38,794 nucleotides of DNA from an uncultured Clostridium sp. (GTDB lineage: Bacteria; Bacillota; Clostridia; TANB77; CAG-508): NCBI GenBank assembly GCA_900556135.1, contig USNR01000016.1:1-38794 (forward strand), written 5' to 3'. Below the pieces are notes generated by a model. That model searched no databases, was not told the origin of the DNA, and was given only the letters and a program-made list of their open reading frames with translations. Position 1 is the stretch's first letter. The number at the start of each line of letters is the position of its first letter. Position numbers and translations under genes: made by a program. Shown piece after piece: positions 1-7,390 of the stretch.

Positions 1-58
1 AAATAAAATAATAAATAAAATAATAAATAAAATAATAAATAAAATAATAAATAAATTT
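1..58. repeat. AT-only tandem repeat at window edge
   Basis: The first 58 bases contain only A and T. About four near-identical copies of a 12-base unit (AAATAAAATAAT) run in tandem and continue past the window edge. Downstream of the dnaI-like gene; no coding potential. It resembles the longer G-free tract at 3954-4321 in composition and word content (AAATAAT, AAAATAA). Function unknown. Confidence 0.8.
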
Positions 59-106
59 AATAAATAGAATAATAAATTATAATAATTAATATCAAATTAA
101 AATAAT

Positions 107-137
107 ATAAAAAACTTGCATTTATTTGCAAGTTTTT
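107..137 (-). terminator. Rho-independent terminator of the dnaD-dnaI operon
   Basis: A perfect 10-bp stem (AAAACTTGCA at 111-120 with TGCAAGTTTT at 127-136) and a 6-nt loop, with further U residues on the minus strand. The last codons and the stop of the dnaI-like frame lie inside the stem, so the gene ends within its terminator. The symmetric A/T flanks could also stop transcription from the plus strand. Confidence 0.8.
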
Positions 138-1127
138 TTAAATCTAATATCATCTCCGAAAAAATAACAAATATTATAATTGCCAACAAATCTTGATATA
201 ATTCTTTCACCATATAATGAAGAAAGATTTTGTAGACTTAAATTTGTTGATATAATTGTTTTTGTGACTTTTCCTTTTTGTGGTAAGAGTCTAGAGTTTA
301 TTATAGTAAATAATTCGGCAAATTTCATGCTGTTCATGTTTTCTGTTCCAAGATCATCAATGATTAGCAAATCAACATTTAGTAAATGATTATAAATATC
401 TATGTTAGTTGAGGATTTACCGTAATCTATAATTAATTATGGCGTCTAACATGGCTGGAGAGGTTTGATATAGTACTGTTTTATCATGTTTTAATAATTC
501 ATTTGCAATGCAACTTGATAGAAATGTTTTTCCTAAGCCAGAGTTGCCAGTGAATAATAAGTTTTTTTCATTTGTATCATCAAAATTTGATATAAAATTT
601 AAGCAAATGGTTTTAATTAATTCTATATTTTTTCTTGGCGAAATAGAAGAATTATATTTTTCTTTATCCACTTCATCTGAATAATATGTAGATGAGAAGT
701 TTTGAAATGTTTGGTTCTGCATATTATAAACGTTAAATGTATTGTACTCTATATCAAATAGTCGTTGTTTTAAACATGAACACATAGTGGTTTCATAACC
801 ATTTTTTATATAACCAGTATCGTTACAGTGATTGCAACTAAAATGTGGTTGAAAATCTGATTGGGAAATACCAAGAGATTTTAAAATTGTATTTTTTTCT
901 TTTTTTAGTTCAACTATTTTTACATCTAAAGGTATAAGTTGTTCTTGAGAACTTGATTGTAGTAATTTTTTTGCTTTTTCAATAGAAGTTTTGGAGATTA
1001 GATTATCTATTTCTTCTAAACGAGGATTAGAAGAATAGATTTTTTCTTTTTCTTGTTCTGCTATTAAAATTGCATGGTTCCTTTTTTCTTCATATTCTCT
1101 AAGGACTTTTTTTAGAGTTGAATCCAA
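122..1127 (-). pseudogene. DnaI/DnaC-type helicase loader, frameshifted
   Basis: AAA+ ATPase of the DnaI/DnaC family, which loads the replicative DNA helicase. The gene is split. The first frame (1127 down to 417, 236 aa) carries an N-terminal helical region, a zinc-type cluster (Cys98, Cys101, Cys116, Cys118) and Walker A GNSGLGKT (about 194-201), and ends at ...INYRLR-stop. The second frame (read from about 425 down to 122) resumes as YGKSSTNIDIYNHLLNVD, then Walker B LLIIDDLG and a C-terminal ATPase part with sensor/arginine-finger region (GERIISRF). Removing one T near 428-429 fuses them into one protein of about 330 aa, the normal family length. It follows the dnaD-like gene by 29 nt in one operon. 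Because the loader is normally needed for replication, sequence error or a second gene copy is as likely as real inactivation. Confidence 0.85.
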
Positions 1128-1156
1128 TTAATACACCTCCATGAAATTATATATTT

Positions 1157-2143
1157 TTAAGTATTATTTATACTATCTACAGTATTGTTGGCATACAAAT
1201 TTGAAAAATCAGTGTATGAACGCTGGTTGTAATTGTTATAGGTTGCTTTCTTTTCAAAATTCTTAATATCCTTATTTTTTTGTTTCATATCTGCAATGAA
1301 TTTTGATACGGCTTCAGGGGTCCTTAAGTTTCGCTCATTCCAACAGGTTATTAGCTTGTCTATGTAATCAAAGCTAGGATTTGTTTTTGAAGTTGTTTTC
1401 TTTAGAGCTATTTCTATAATATTTAAATCATATCCAAAATCGATAACCCATTTTTCAATATATGACATTTCATATTGAGATAACTGTCTGCTTATACCTA
1501 ACTTTTTGGCAATAGTTTTTCCAATTTTTGCTAGGGACTCTTGTTTCTCATAATATTTATCGAGATCAGCAAAAGTTTTTATATTGTTTTTAGCCCAAGC
1601 TTCTGCTACAACTTGAATGTAATTCTTATGTAAAGCAGATTTTTCGTAACAGTATCTAAATAAAGCAATCATAACTTCTTCGTCAAATGAATATTTAGAA
1701 AACCATAAATCAATATCTCCATACCATGAAGGAGACATAACGCCTTGGAAAAATTCATTATTTATGTTTTCAATTGCTTTAGCACGATATTGATTTTTTT
1801 CTGTTTTCTTTATTGATTCTGCAGATAGGGAAACTTTTGGCTTGTATAACTTTCTTAATTCTACCTCTTGTAAGTTGGCAAGTTCATAGCCTGAACTTTT
1901 TCTGATTAAAACTCCTTCAGCTTCCCAATACTTTATAGAATCTTGTATAGTTTTTAAAGGTAATTCTAATTTTTTTGATAAATCATTAATTTTTATATCT
2001 TTGTTGTATTTAGATAAAAATAGTAAATACAAATATACTTTTATTGCATCAGAAGAAGCCTGCGAGAAATACTCTGTGAAGAATATATCTGGAAGGCTAG
2101 TAGAAGAAAAAAGTAAAGATTCATTAACCTGATCTAATTTCAT
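1157..2143 (-). CDS. DnaD-like primosome protein
   Basis: A 328-aa protein with the DnaD/DnaB_2 architecture: an N-terminal winged-helix region (about 20-100, 'SSDAIKVYLYLLFLSKYNKD ...') followed by two DnaD-type C-terminal domains (about 125-190 and 210-285, each with the W/Y-rich helical pattern such as EKWVIDFGYDLNIIEIAL). Family members help remodel DNA and recruit the helicase loader during initiation, which fits the dnaI-like gene immediately downstream. I place the start at 2143 because GAGGTGA lies 5 nt upstream. An upstream in-frame start at 2167 would precede the predicted transcription start from the promoter at 2168-2196. The C-terminal tail is Asn/Tyr-rich and probably disordered. 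Chromosomal primosome role is inferred; a plasmid- or element-borne pair next to the conjugation genes is possible. Confidence 0.85.
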   Translation of the reverse strand: MKLDQVNESLLFSSTSLPDIFFTEYFSQASSDAIKVYLYLLFLSKYNKDIKINDLSKKLELPLKTIQDSIKYWEAEGVLIRKSSGYELANLQEVELRKLYKPKVSLSAESIKKTEKNQYRAKAIENINNEFFQGVMSPSWYGDIDLWFSKYSFDEEVMIALFRYCYEKSALHKNYIQVVAEAWAKNNIKTFADLDKYYEKQESLAKIGKTIAKKLGISRQLSQYEMSYIEKWVIDFGYDLNIIEIALKKTTSKTNPSFDYIDKLITCWNERNLRTPEAVSKFIADMKQKNKDIKNFEKKATYNNYNQRSYTDFSNLYANNTVDSINNT

Positions 2144-2167
2144 AAAAGTCACCTCATAATCAAACAA

Positions 2168-2196
2168 ATTATACCATTTTTAGACAGAATTTACAA
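2168..2196 (-). promoter_or_regulatory. Sigma-A-type promoter for dnaD-dnaI
   Basis: Minus strand: TTGTAA (2191-2196), 17-nt spacer, TATAAT (2168-2173). Transcription would begin near 2161, giving a short leader with GAGGTGA before the ATG at 2143. Confidence 0.8.
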
Positions 2197-2286
2197 TAAA
2201 AAAATAGGGAAAGAGAGAAAAAATGAGAAAAGTAGAGAAAAATATATAATATATGTTTGTATTTAATGAAGATAGGAGGTATTTGA

Positions 2287-2334
2287 ATGTTGCGGCAAAA
2301 TTTAAAGTGTAACCAAAAGCAAATAAAAGATTGA
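2287..2334 (+). CDS. Possible 15-aa micro-ORF with strong ribosome site
   Basis: On the plus strand a strong AGGAGGT sits 6 nt before an ATG that opens MLRQNLKCNQKQIKD and a stop. Twenty nt later comes the terminator stem at 2352-2393, so the unit looks like a short self-contained transcript. A TATAAT-like box lies at 2245-2250 but I see no good -35. This 245-base gap between dnaD and the secretion operon otherwise holds only the dnaD promoter and the terminator. It could be a leader peptide, a small dual-function RNA or chance; there is no homology evidence. Confidence 0.35.
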   Translation: MLRQNLKCNQKQIKD

Positions 2335-2351
2335 TAAAAATTACAAAATAT

Positions 2352-2393
2352 AAAAAGATACTTCTGCTAGTAAAACGGCAGAAGTATCTTTTT
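2352..2393 (-). terminator. Terminator of the type IV secretion operon
   Basis: A perfect 16-bp stem (2352-2367 with 2378-2393, core GATACTTCTGC) and a 10-nt loop, flanked by A and T runs so that it can act on both strands. It lies 20 nt after the last minus-strand secretion gene and closes that operon without a VirB4 gene. Confidence 0.9.
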
Positions 2394-2412
2394 GGGGAAC
2401 ATAATTTTGAAT

Positions 2413-2700
2413 TTATATATCTTTTTTATAAAGATATATTTTCTTATAAATAAAAAATTTTAATAAATATGAAAAGACATATAAAATATTTTCATGATTA
2501 AATCCTACAATACTAAATAATAATATCGGAAAACAAAAAATAATAAATAAAAATATCTTTAAAGTTGTGTTGATTAAAATTAAATTAATAAAACAAAATA
2601 TAAAAATATCCCAAATTAAATTAAATATTGCAGTATTATAATCAATAATTCCTAATAGTTTGGGTTTAAAACTGTAATTTGCTGGAAAGATAAATTTCAT
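2413..2700 (-). CDS. VirB3/PrgI-like type IV secretion membrane protein
   Basis: A 95-aa protein that is mostly membrane: two close hydrophobic segments (about 24-45 and 48-68), then 'FNHENILYVFSYLLKFF' and a Lys/Tyr-rich tail. Size, the FPANY...KLLGIIDY opening and two adjacent TM helices match the VirB3/PrgI class of inner-membrane T4SS subunits, which usually stand directly before the VirB4 ATPase gene. Here a terminator follows instead. The start has AGGAGG 4 nt upstream and lies 20 nt after the VirB6-like stop, so it is the last gene of that operon. The family call rests on size, topology and position. Confidence 0.6.
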   Translation of the reverse strand: MKFIFPANYSFKPKLLGIIDYNTAIFNLIWDIFIFCFINLILINTTLKIFLFIIFCFPILLFSIVGFNHENILYVFSYLLKFFIYKKIYLYKKDI

Positions 2701-2720
2701 AGAACCTCCTGTTTATATAA

Positions 2721-3590
2721 TTATTTTCCTAAAAATTTCAAAATATTAACATTAGAGTTTATTTCAGTCGAAATTCCTCCTATTATTTCTCGAATATAAT
2801 AATTGGATTTAATTAAAGCATAAATACTTCCTAAATATAATAATTTTGATAGAGAGCTTGTTGTTGTGGGTACTAATGAGAATACAATTAAGAGTATCAA
2901 AGAAACAAGACATTGCAATAATAGTAAAGATAAAAAGTTTCTTAACCAAGTTTTAAAAAACCAAGATGTTGTTACATTAATTAATGATAGTATTGCAAAT
3001 GGAGATAATAATATAAAAACCTGTATCATTATGTATCTTAAAGAATATGAAAATAGTAAATTTATTAATCCCATTGAGATAAATCCTTTCATTATACCGT
3101 CAAATGAAAATAGTGTAAAAGTGTTATCTACGGATAAAGCGTTTGTTTTTTCTATTAAAGAATTAAAGGAAATATTTAGATTAAATAATTCTTTACCTAT
3201 TTCTTTTATTCCATCAGAGATTAGAGAGTTTATTGATATAATTTGTGTACATAAAAACTGGGAAAAATTGATACAAATAGCAAATATTATTATTTTAAAT
3301 AAAAATTGATATGGCTTTTCTATGTTTGATGCAGTGTAAGGGGCGAGTAATAACCTATAACAATAGTAAATAACAAATCCTATTAATAAGCTGTTTGCAA
3401 TAGAGTATAAACCAATACTTAAAGATGTGCCAAATATTCTGGAAAAAAATTGACCAGAAAAGATGGAAGTATCTACAAAAGCTAACTTATCTAATAAAGA
3501 GTATAGTGAATTATTTATAGAAGATAAAAGGGTTGAAAATATTGAGTTTATTGTTTCTATTATGATTGCTGAATATTCTGTTTGAGACAA
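2721..3590 (-). CDS. VirB6/TrbL-like membrane channel protein
   Basis: A 289-aa polytopic membrane protein with about six hydrophobic segments (roughly 55-80, 92-115, 165-185, 186-208, 218-242 and 248-262) and the W-F-x-x-W motif (SWFFKTWLRNF, about 208-218) seen in TrbL/VirB6-type Firmicutes proteins. These form the inner-membrane part of type IV secretion channels. It starts at TTG with GGAGGTG 9 nt upstream, 26 nt after the pilin-like gene. Its neighbours (pilin-like, VirB3-like, VirD4) support the T4SS assignment. An antisense reading frame of 147 aa at 2866-3309 overlaps it but lacks supporting signals. Confidence 0.75.
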   Translation of the reverse strand: MSQTEYSAIIIETINSIFSTLLSSINNSLYSLLDKLAFVDTSIFSGQFFSRIFGTSLSIGLYSIANSLLIGFVIYYCYRLLLAPYTASNIEKPYQFLFKIIIFAICINFSQFLCTQIISINSLISDGIKEIGKELFNLNISFNSLIEKTNALSVDNTFTLFSFDGIMKGFISMGLINLLFSYSLRYIMIQVFILLSPFAILSLINVTTSWFFKTWLRNFLSLLLLQCLVSLILLIVFSLVPTTTSSLSKLLYLGSIYALIKSNYYIREIIGGISTEINSNVNILKFLGK

Positions 3591-3616
3591 TTAAGTGAGC
3601 ACCTCCAGTTATAAAG

Positions 3617-3946
3617 CTAAGATATTAAGCTTTTTATTGCGGATAAAATCAAATCAATAGCTAATATAAATCCATAGGAGAATAGAGAACTACGTATAAG
3701 TTTTTTTCCGGTTCGCATTCTTTCCTCATCACCAAAACTAAATTTTTTCATAAAAATTCCTGTTCCGACGGCCACTGCTGCTGCAGGAGTGGCTAATTTA
3801 ATTAACCAGCTTTCTATATCGGAAAATGCGGAATTTAGTTTTGAAATTATTTTGGGATCGCTAGCCAAAGATAGTGAGTTGTAAGTCAATAATAATATAT
3901 TAGATAAAATAATAATAAAAATAAAATAAAAAATTTTTTTCTTCAT
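3617..3946 (-). CDS. VirB2/TrbC-like pilin subunit
   Basis: A 109-aa protein with a typical signal peptide (MKKK..., hydrophobic to about residue 25, then SLASDP) and two further hydrophobic helices (about 50-66 'WLIKLATPAAAVAVGTGIFM' and 84-105) separated by a charged loop (KKFSFGDEERMRTGKK). This is the layout of VirB2/TrbC pilins, which are processed, held in the membrane and assembled into the conjugative pilus or channel lumen. AAAGGAG lies 7 nt before the ATG. The gene is followed closely by the VirB6-like gene and is preceded by the G-free tract that separates it from virD4. Confidence 0.75.
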   Translation of the reverse strand: MKKKIFYFIFIIILSNILLLTYNSLSLASDPKIISKLNSAFSDIESWLIKLATPAAAVAVGTGIFMKKFSFGDEERMRTGKKLIRSSLFSYGFILAIDLILSAIKSLIS

Positions 3947-3953
3947 TTCTTAG

Positions 3954-4321
3954 CTCCTTTTTAAATAAATAATAATAAAAATAAATAATAAATAATAAAC
4001 AATTAAAATAATAATTAAAAATAAATAATTAAAATAAATAATTAAAATAAATAATTAAAATAATAATTAAATAATAATTAAAATAATAATAAAAATAAAT
4101 AATTAAAACAAATAATTAAAAATAAATAATTAAAATAAATAATTAAAATAATAATTAAAAATAAATAATAAAACAAATAATTAAAATAATAATTAAAATA
4201 ATAATTAAAAATAATAATTAAAAACAAATAATAAAAATAAATAATTAAATAATAATTAAAAATAAATAATAAAATAAATAATTTAAAATAATAATTAAAA
4301 TAAATAATAAATTAATTTTAT
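3954..4321. repeat. 368-nt G-free, A/T repeat tract
   Basis: From 3954 to 4321 the plus strand has no G at all. After the pilin ribosome site it has only four C residues (4000, 4109, 4174, 4225). The words AATAATTAAAATAA and AAAATAAATAATTAA recur irregularly, giving a degenerate repeat. It lies inside the apparent virD4-pilin operon, so the transcript would carry about 360 nt that is nearly pure U and A, running from the virD4 stop to the pilin ribosome site. No ORF, hairpin terminator or promoter with spacing I trust is visible. It may be unwinding-prone DNA, an unusual mRNA spacer or slippage-driven expansion. Confidence 0.9.
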
Positions 4322-6078
4322 GTATTTTTACGAAAGTATGGTAGCATATTTATTTTTTGAGGTTTTATTATTTTATTACCGTCTGATAAAAAGCAGAGTG
4401 CGGTAAAAGATTCTAATTGCTGGGTGAAAAAATTTGTGTCAAAATTAAAATCTAATTGTGAGTAAGTATTTATACTTTCAGATATATTTGAATCTTTTGA
4501 ATGTAATGTTTTGGTTAACATATTATACGAAGTGGTTTTTGCATTCTCAGAAAATGTTGTAGAAGTATGCCTTTTTTCAATTTTTCCACATTGCTTTTGA
4601 GCATCTTCGATTGTAAATATGTCGTCATTTCTAAACCAGATTTTATTTACTAGGTTTTGTATAAGCACTTTTGCTGAATATTGATTGGTTAAAGTGTTTA
4701 ATAATGATGTGTAACTTTGAGTTGAAATAATATTTATACATTTGGCTTCTCTACTTTGTGAATAAAATATAGCATCATTTTCTGTAACATATTCACTATA
4801 TTCATCGGAAATAAAAGCTGTTGTTCGAATGATTTTGTTGTTGGAAAGTTGTGACAGTACGGCTGTTTGAAAATCTATTTTTAAATATGCTGCAATTATT
4901 TTAGAAAGATTTCTATATTCATTTATATTCATATTTAAAACAACGATTTTTCCAGAGTTTATAATTTCGCTAAATCCATAGAAGTTTAAGTCTGATTCTA
5001 AAGGGCAAAATGTTTTTGTAACTTCAAAATCTGACACGAAACAATTTGTTATTCGTGTTATTTCGGATTTTAATATATTTAGTGTTCTGGCATCTAATGA
5101 GTAAAATTCTTTATTAAAAAAATTTAAGCAAGAAAGCAAATTATAAATATCCTTTTTTGAAAGTTGATTATTTAGAAATTTGCGACGTAATAATTCAACT
5201 TTTTCTAAGTAATAATCTTGTTGAGTTACTATTTTATGAATTTCATCAAATGTTACATAGTTCGAGTTATATAGCCTACATAATTTTATAGCTTCTCGGA
5301 GAACCTCTTCAGATTTGTCTATCCAATATGATTCACTATTATTTGGAGAAAATAATAGTAGGATATCCTTTAACTGATTAGCAATGATTGAGGCTTTTAA
5401 ATATGGTTTATGTAAAGGATTATAATTAAATGGTCCATTTATTTGAATAACTATTACATCTGATTTTCGATTATATTTTTCAGCATATTCCAGAACTTTA
5501 TTGTAATAATTGCCTTTTACGTCCAATATTAGCATTCCTATTTTGTGAATAGAATCTTCGGCTGAATATTCTATTAATTGTTTTGTAAATGGATACATGG
5601 CACTACTGGTTTTACCAGAACCAATGGATCCTGTTACTAAAATGTTTTGGTATAAGCTATTTTCAGGGATTATCATTGACTGATTATTTTGTGTCGTTCC
5701 AATTAATAACTCAAGAGGTTTTTTCATATTTTCTTCAACAATTATTTTCCTGTGCTTTGTTTTTAGATGGTTTGCTGGCTTTACAAAAAATTTATTAAAA
5801 ATCATAGAATTATTATCGGAAATATTATTGCATAGAGATATAAAATAATAAGAAATAATAACAGATGATATAAGCTGAAAATATATGTATATGTTTTTTA
5901 TAAAAGTCCACAGTGCTCTATTTGAAGGGTATAGGTTTATATTATGTGAAGCTATAATAAAGGATATTGTGGAAGAATTAATTATATCTGAGAAATAATA
6001 AAAAGAACAGATTGATATTAATATAGATAAAATTGCAATCAAAAATACTTTTTTTATTTTGTAATTTAAAGTTCTCAC
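4318..6078 (-). CDS. VirD4/TraG-type coupling ATPase
   Basis: A 586-aa type IV coupling protein, the ATPase that brings DNA or protein substrates to the secretion channel. It has two N-terminal TM segments (about 10-30 and 62-83), Walker A GSIGSGKTSS (150-159), the VirD4-typical LILDVKGNYYNKV, a Walker B-type hydrophobic stretch ending in SDEYSEY, and a TQSY motif (STQSYTSLL). The start is uncertain: the only in-frame start near the ribosome site is GTG at 6078, which lies inside GAGGTGA itself, and no ATG follows for a long way. It is the second gene of the minus-strand operon after the 50-aa membrane peptide. The neighbouring pilin, VirB6 and VirB3 genes support a secretion or conjugation role. 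No relaxase is in the window. Confidence 0.9.
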   Translation of the reverse strand: MRTLNYKIKKVFLIAILSILISICSFYYFSDIINSSTISFIIASHNINLYPSNRALWTFIKNIYIYFQLISSVIISYYFISLCNNISDNNSMIFNKFFVKPANHLKTKHRKIIVEENMKKPLELLIGTTQNNQSMIIPENSLYQNILVTGSIGSGKTSSAMYPFTKQLIEYSAEDSIHKIGMLILDVKGNYYNKVLEYAEKYNRKSDVIVIQINGPFNYNPLHKPYLKASIIANQLKDILLLFSPNNSESYWIDKSEEVLREAIKLCRLYNSNYVTFDEIHKIVTQQDYYLEKVELLRRKFLNNQLSKKDIYNLLSCLNFFNKEFYSLDARTLNILKSEITRITNCFVSDFEVTKTFCPLESDLNFYGFSEIINSGKIVVLNMNINEYRNLSKIIAAYLKIDFQTAVLSQLSNNKIIRTTAFISDEYSEYVTENDAIFYSQSREAKCINIISTQSYTSLLNTLTNQYSAKVLIQNLVNKIWFRNDDIFTIEDAQKQCGKIEKRHTSTTFSENAKTTSYNMLTKTLHSKDSNISESINTYSQLDFNFDTNFFTQQLESFTALCFLSDGNKIIKPQKINMLPYFRKNT

Positions 6079-6163
6079 CTCTTTTCAATAGTAAATTAAA
6101 ATGTTTTGCTGTAATTTTTAGTGGATTTATAAATATATTATAGAGTATAAATTATTGAATATA

Positions 6164-6316
6164 TTATTTTTTTTGATGATCTAGTATATGTAGTTTTAAA
6201 CCTTGACGATTATGGAATAAATAAAGATCAAATAGATTATAAAAGAAACTAAATACTATAAACACATTGAAAACAATGGCTGTAAAAAATAAAGATAGTT
6301 TACTTAACGTAATCAC
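6164..6316 (-). CDS. Small membrane peptide at the head of the T4SS operon
   Basis: A 50-aa frame (VITLSKLSLFFTAIVFNVFI..., ending LDHQKK) with one strongly hydrophobic helix (about 8-35) and a basic tail. It directly follows a good minus-strand promoter (6335-6363), and GGAAGGAG stands at its beginning. Start choice is unclear: GTG at 6316 overlaps the ribosome site, and the codon at normal spacing is TTA, not ATG. The same pattern occurs at virD4. It ends 85 nt before virD4. No family recognised; position suggests an accessory membrane component or leader. Confidence 0.5.
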   Translation of the reverse strand: MITLSKLSLFFTAIVFNVFIVFSFFYNLFDLYLFHNRQGLKLHILDHQKK

Positions 6317-6334
6317 TCCTTCCAATTTTTACCA

Positions 6335-6363
6335 ATCATACAACATTTTTTATAGTTTGTCTA
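6335..6363 (-). promoter_or_regulatory. Promoter of the T4SS operon
   Basis: Minus strand: TAGACA (6358-6363), 17-nt spacer, TATGAT (6335-6340), with GGAAGGAG about 12 nt downstream. Confidence 0.65.
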
Positions 6364-6616
6364 TACTTTTTTTAAAATTTATGATAAAATATTAATGCAA
6401 TTTAAAATTTCGTGATGTTTTTATGCATTATGCGTATTTGTTGCATAGAAAAATTATTATATTGTTTTTCTATTTTATATAAATGCATAAAGAATTTGAT
6501 TAAAGGCTAAAGTTTGATAATCTCAAATATGTTTAAAATTGTTAAATGTATTGAATAATCAATGAAGATAAGAGCAGTTTTGTATAAAAGAATTAAATTG
6601 TAGCAAAATATTATAA

Positions 6617-6637
6617 ATTATTCTATTTTAGAATAAT
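6617..6637 (+). other. Leader hairpin upstream of the DUF1858 gene
   Basis: A perfect 9-bp hairpin (ATTATTCTA / TAGAATAAT, 3-nt loop) ends 10 nt before the GAAGGGAG ribosome site of the gene at 6660. The rest of the 343-base gap from 6317 holds the T4SS promoter and three scattered TATGCA/TGCATA words (6422-6490). I found no clear plus-strand promoter and no riboswitch. Confidence 0.45.
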
Positions 6638-6659
6638 AAAAAATGAAGGGAGAAATAAT

Positions 6660-6845
6660 ATGGAAATAAGCAAAGATATGACAATTGGTGAATTATTAGC
6701 AAAATATCCAGAGAAAGCAGAAATATTGCTAGAGAATGGAATGGGCTGTTTAGGTTGTCCTGCATCACAAGCTGAAACTATAGAAGAAGCATGCGAAGTT
6801 CATGGTATTGATGTAGATGACTTAATGAAAGAATTGAATAAATAG
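6660..6845 (+). CDS. DUF1858 redox-disulfide-type small protein
   Basis: A 61-aa protein matching the DUF1858 family (hybrid-cluster-protein-associated disulfide domain): MTIGELLAKYPEKAEILLENGMGCLGCPAS followed by EEACEVHGIDVDDLMKELN. The two cysteines in GCLGCP are the expected redox or metal-binding pair. Members are small helical cytosolic proteins, often near iron-sulfur or sulfur-metabolism genes, though exact roles are mostly unproven. GAAGGGAG lies 8 nt before the ATG. It appears to be a single-gene unit ahead of the tRNA cluster. Confidence 0.85.
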   Translation: MEISKDMTIGELLAKYPEKAEILLENGMGCLGCPASQAETIEEACEVHGIDVDDLMKELNK

Positions 6846-6987
6846 TAAAATACAAATTGTTGAGTAGTTTTATTATAACTGTAGAAACTAGTATTTTATA
6901 AAAGAGAGAAAATAGACCCTGAATTCTTCAAAAAATAAATAATTTTTGAAAAATATAAGAAAAAAATAAAAAAATTGTTTAAAATGG

Positions 6988-7016
6988 TTGACAAATCAAA
7001 TTAAATAGTGTACAAT
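6988..7016 (+). promoter_or_regulatory. Promoter of the tRNA-Lys/Glu/Thr cluster
   Basis: TTGACA (6988-6993), 17-nt spacer, TACAAT (7011-7016). A near-consensus stable-RNA promoter about 27 nt before the first tRNA. Confidence 0.9.
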
Positions 7017-7043
7017 TATTCTTGCGTTGACCAATGAATATTT

Positions 7044-7119
7044 GGGTCATTAGCTCAGGTGGTAGAGCACTTGACTTTTAATCAAGTTGTCCGCGGTTCG
7101 AGTCCGCGATGGCTCACCA
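7044..7119 (+). tRNA. tRNA-Lys (anticodon UUU)
   Basis: A 76-nt cloverleaf with CCA encoded. Acceptor GGGTCAT/ATGGCTC, anticodon stem CTTGA/TCAAG with loop CTTTTAA, and T-arm GCGGTTCGAGTCCGC. First of three tRNAs in one transcript. Confidence 0.97.
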
Positions 7120-7163
7120 AATAATCTAGGATTTAATGTTGATTAAATCCTAGATACTTAAAA

Positions 7164-7238
7164 GGCCCCGTGGTCAAGCGGTTAAGACATCGCCCTTTCA
7201 CGGCGGAGACATGGGTTCGATTCCCGTCGGGGTCACCA
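7164..7238 (+). tRNA. tRNA-Glu (anticodon UUC)
   Basis: A 75-nt cloverleaf with CCA encoded. Acceptor GGCCCCG/CGGGGTC, anticodon loop CTTTCAC, T-arm TGGGTTCGATTCCCG. It lies 44 nt after tRNA-Lys. Confidence 0.97.
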
Positions 7239-7241
7239 AAT

Positions 7242-7317
<76 letters not shown>

Positions 7318-7322
7318 TAACG

Positions 7323-7356
7323 AAAAGAACTAGGTAATCTACACCTGGTTCTTTTA
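7323..7356 (+). terminator. Terminator of the tRNA cluster
   Basis: A 13-bp stem (AAAAGAACTAGGT, 7323-7335, with ACCTGGTTCTTTT, 7343-7355, one G-U pair) followed by ATTTTG. Confidence 0.85.
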
Positions 7357-7390
7357 TTTTGTTACATAGAAAAGTGGAAGGTAAGTAAGT

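Noticed and set aside
2866..3309. 147-aa plus-strand ORF antisense to the VirB6-like gene
   Set aside because: No ribosome site or promoter; composition is that expected for the complement of a hydrophobic gene. The minus-strand frame has clear gene signals.
3954..4321. CRISPR-like or iteron array in the A/T tract
   Set aside because: Units are irregular in length and sequence, with no unique spacers and no conserved repeat border.
6317..6659. Riboswitch or T-box upstream of the DUF1858 gene
   Set aside because: Only a small 9-bp hairpin and scattered TGCATA words; no conserved T-box or riboswitch core seen.
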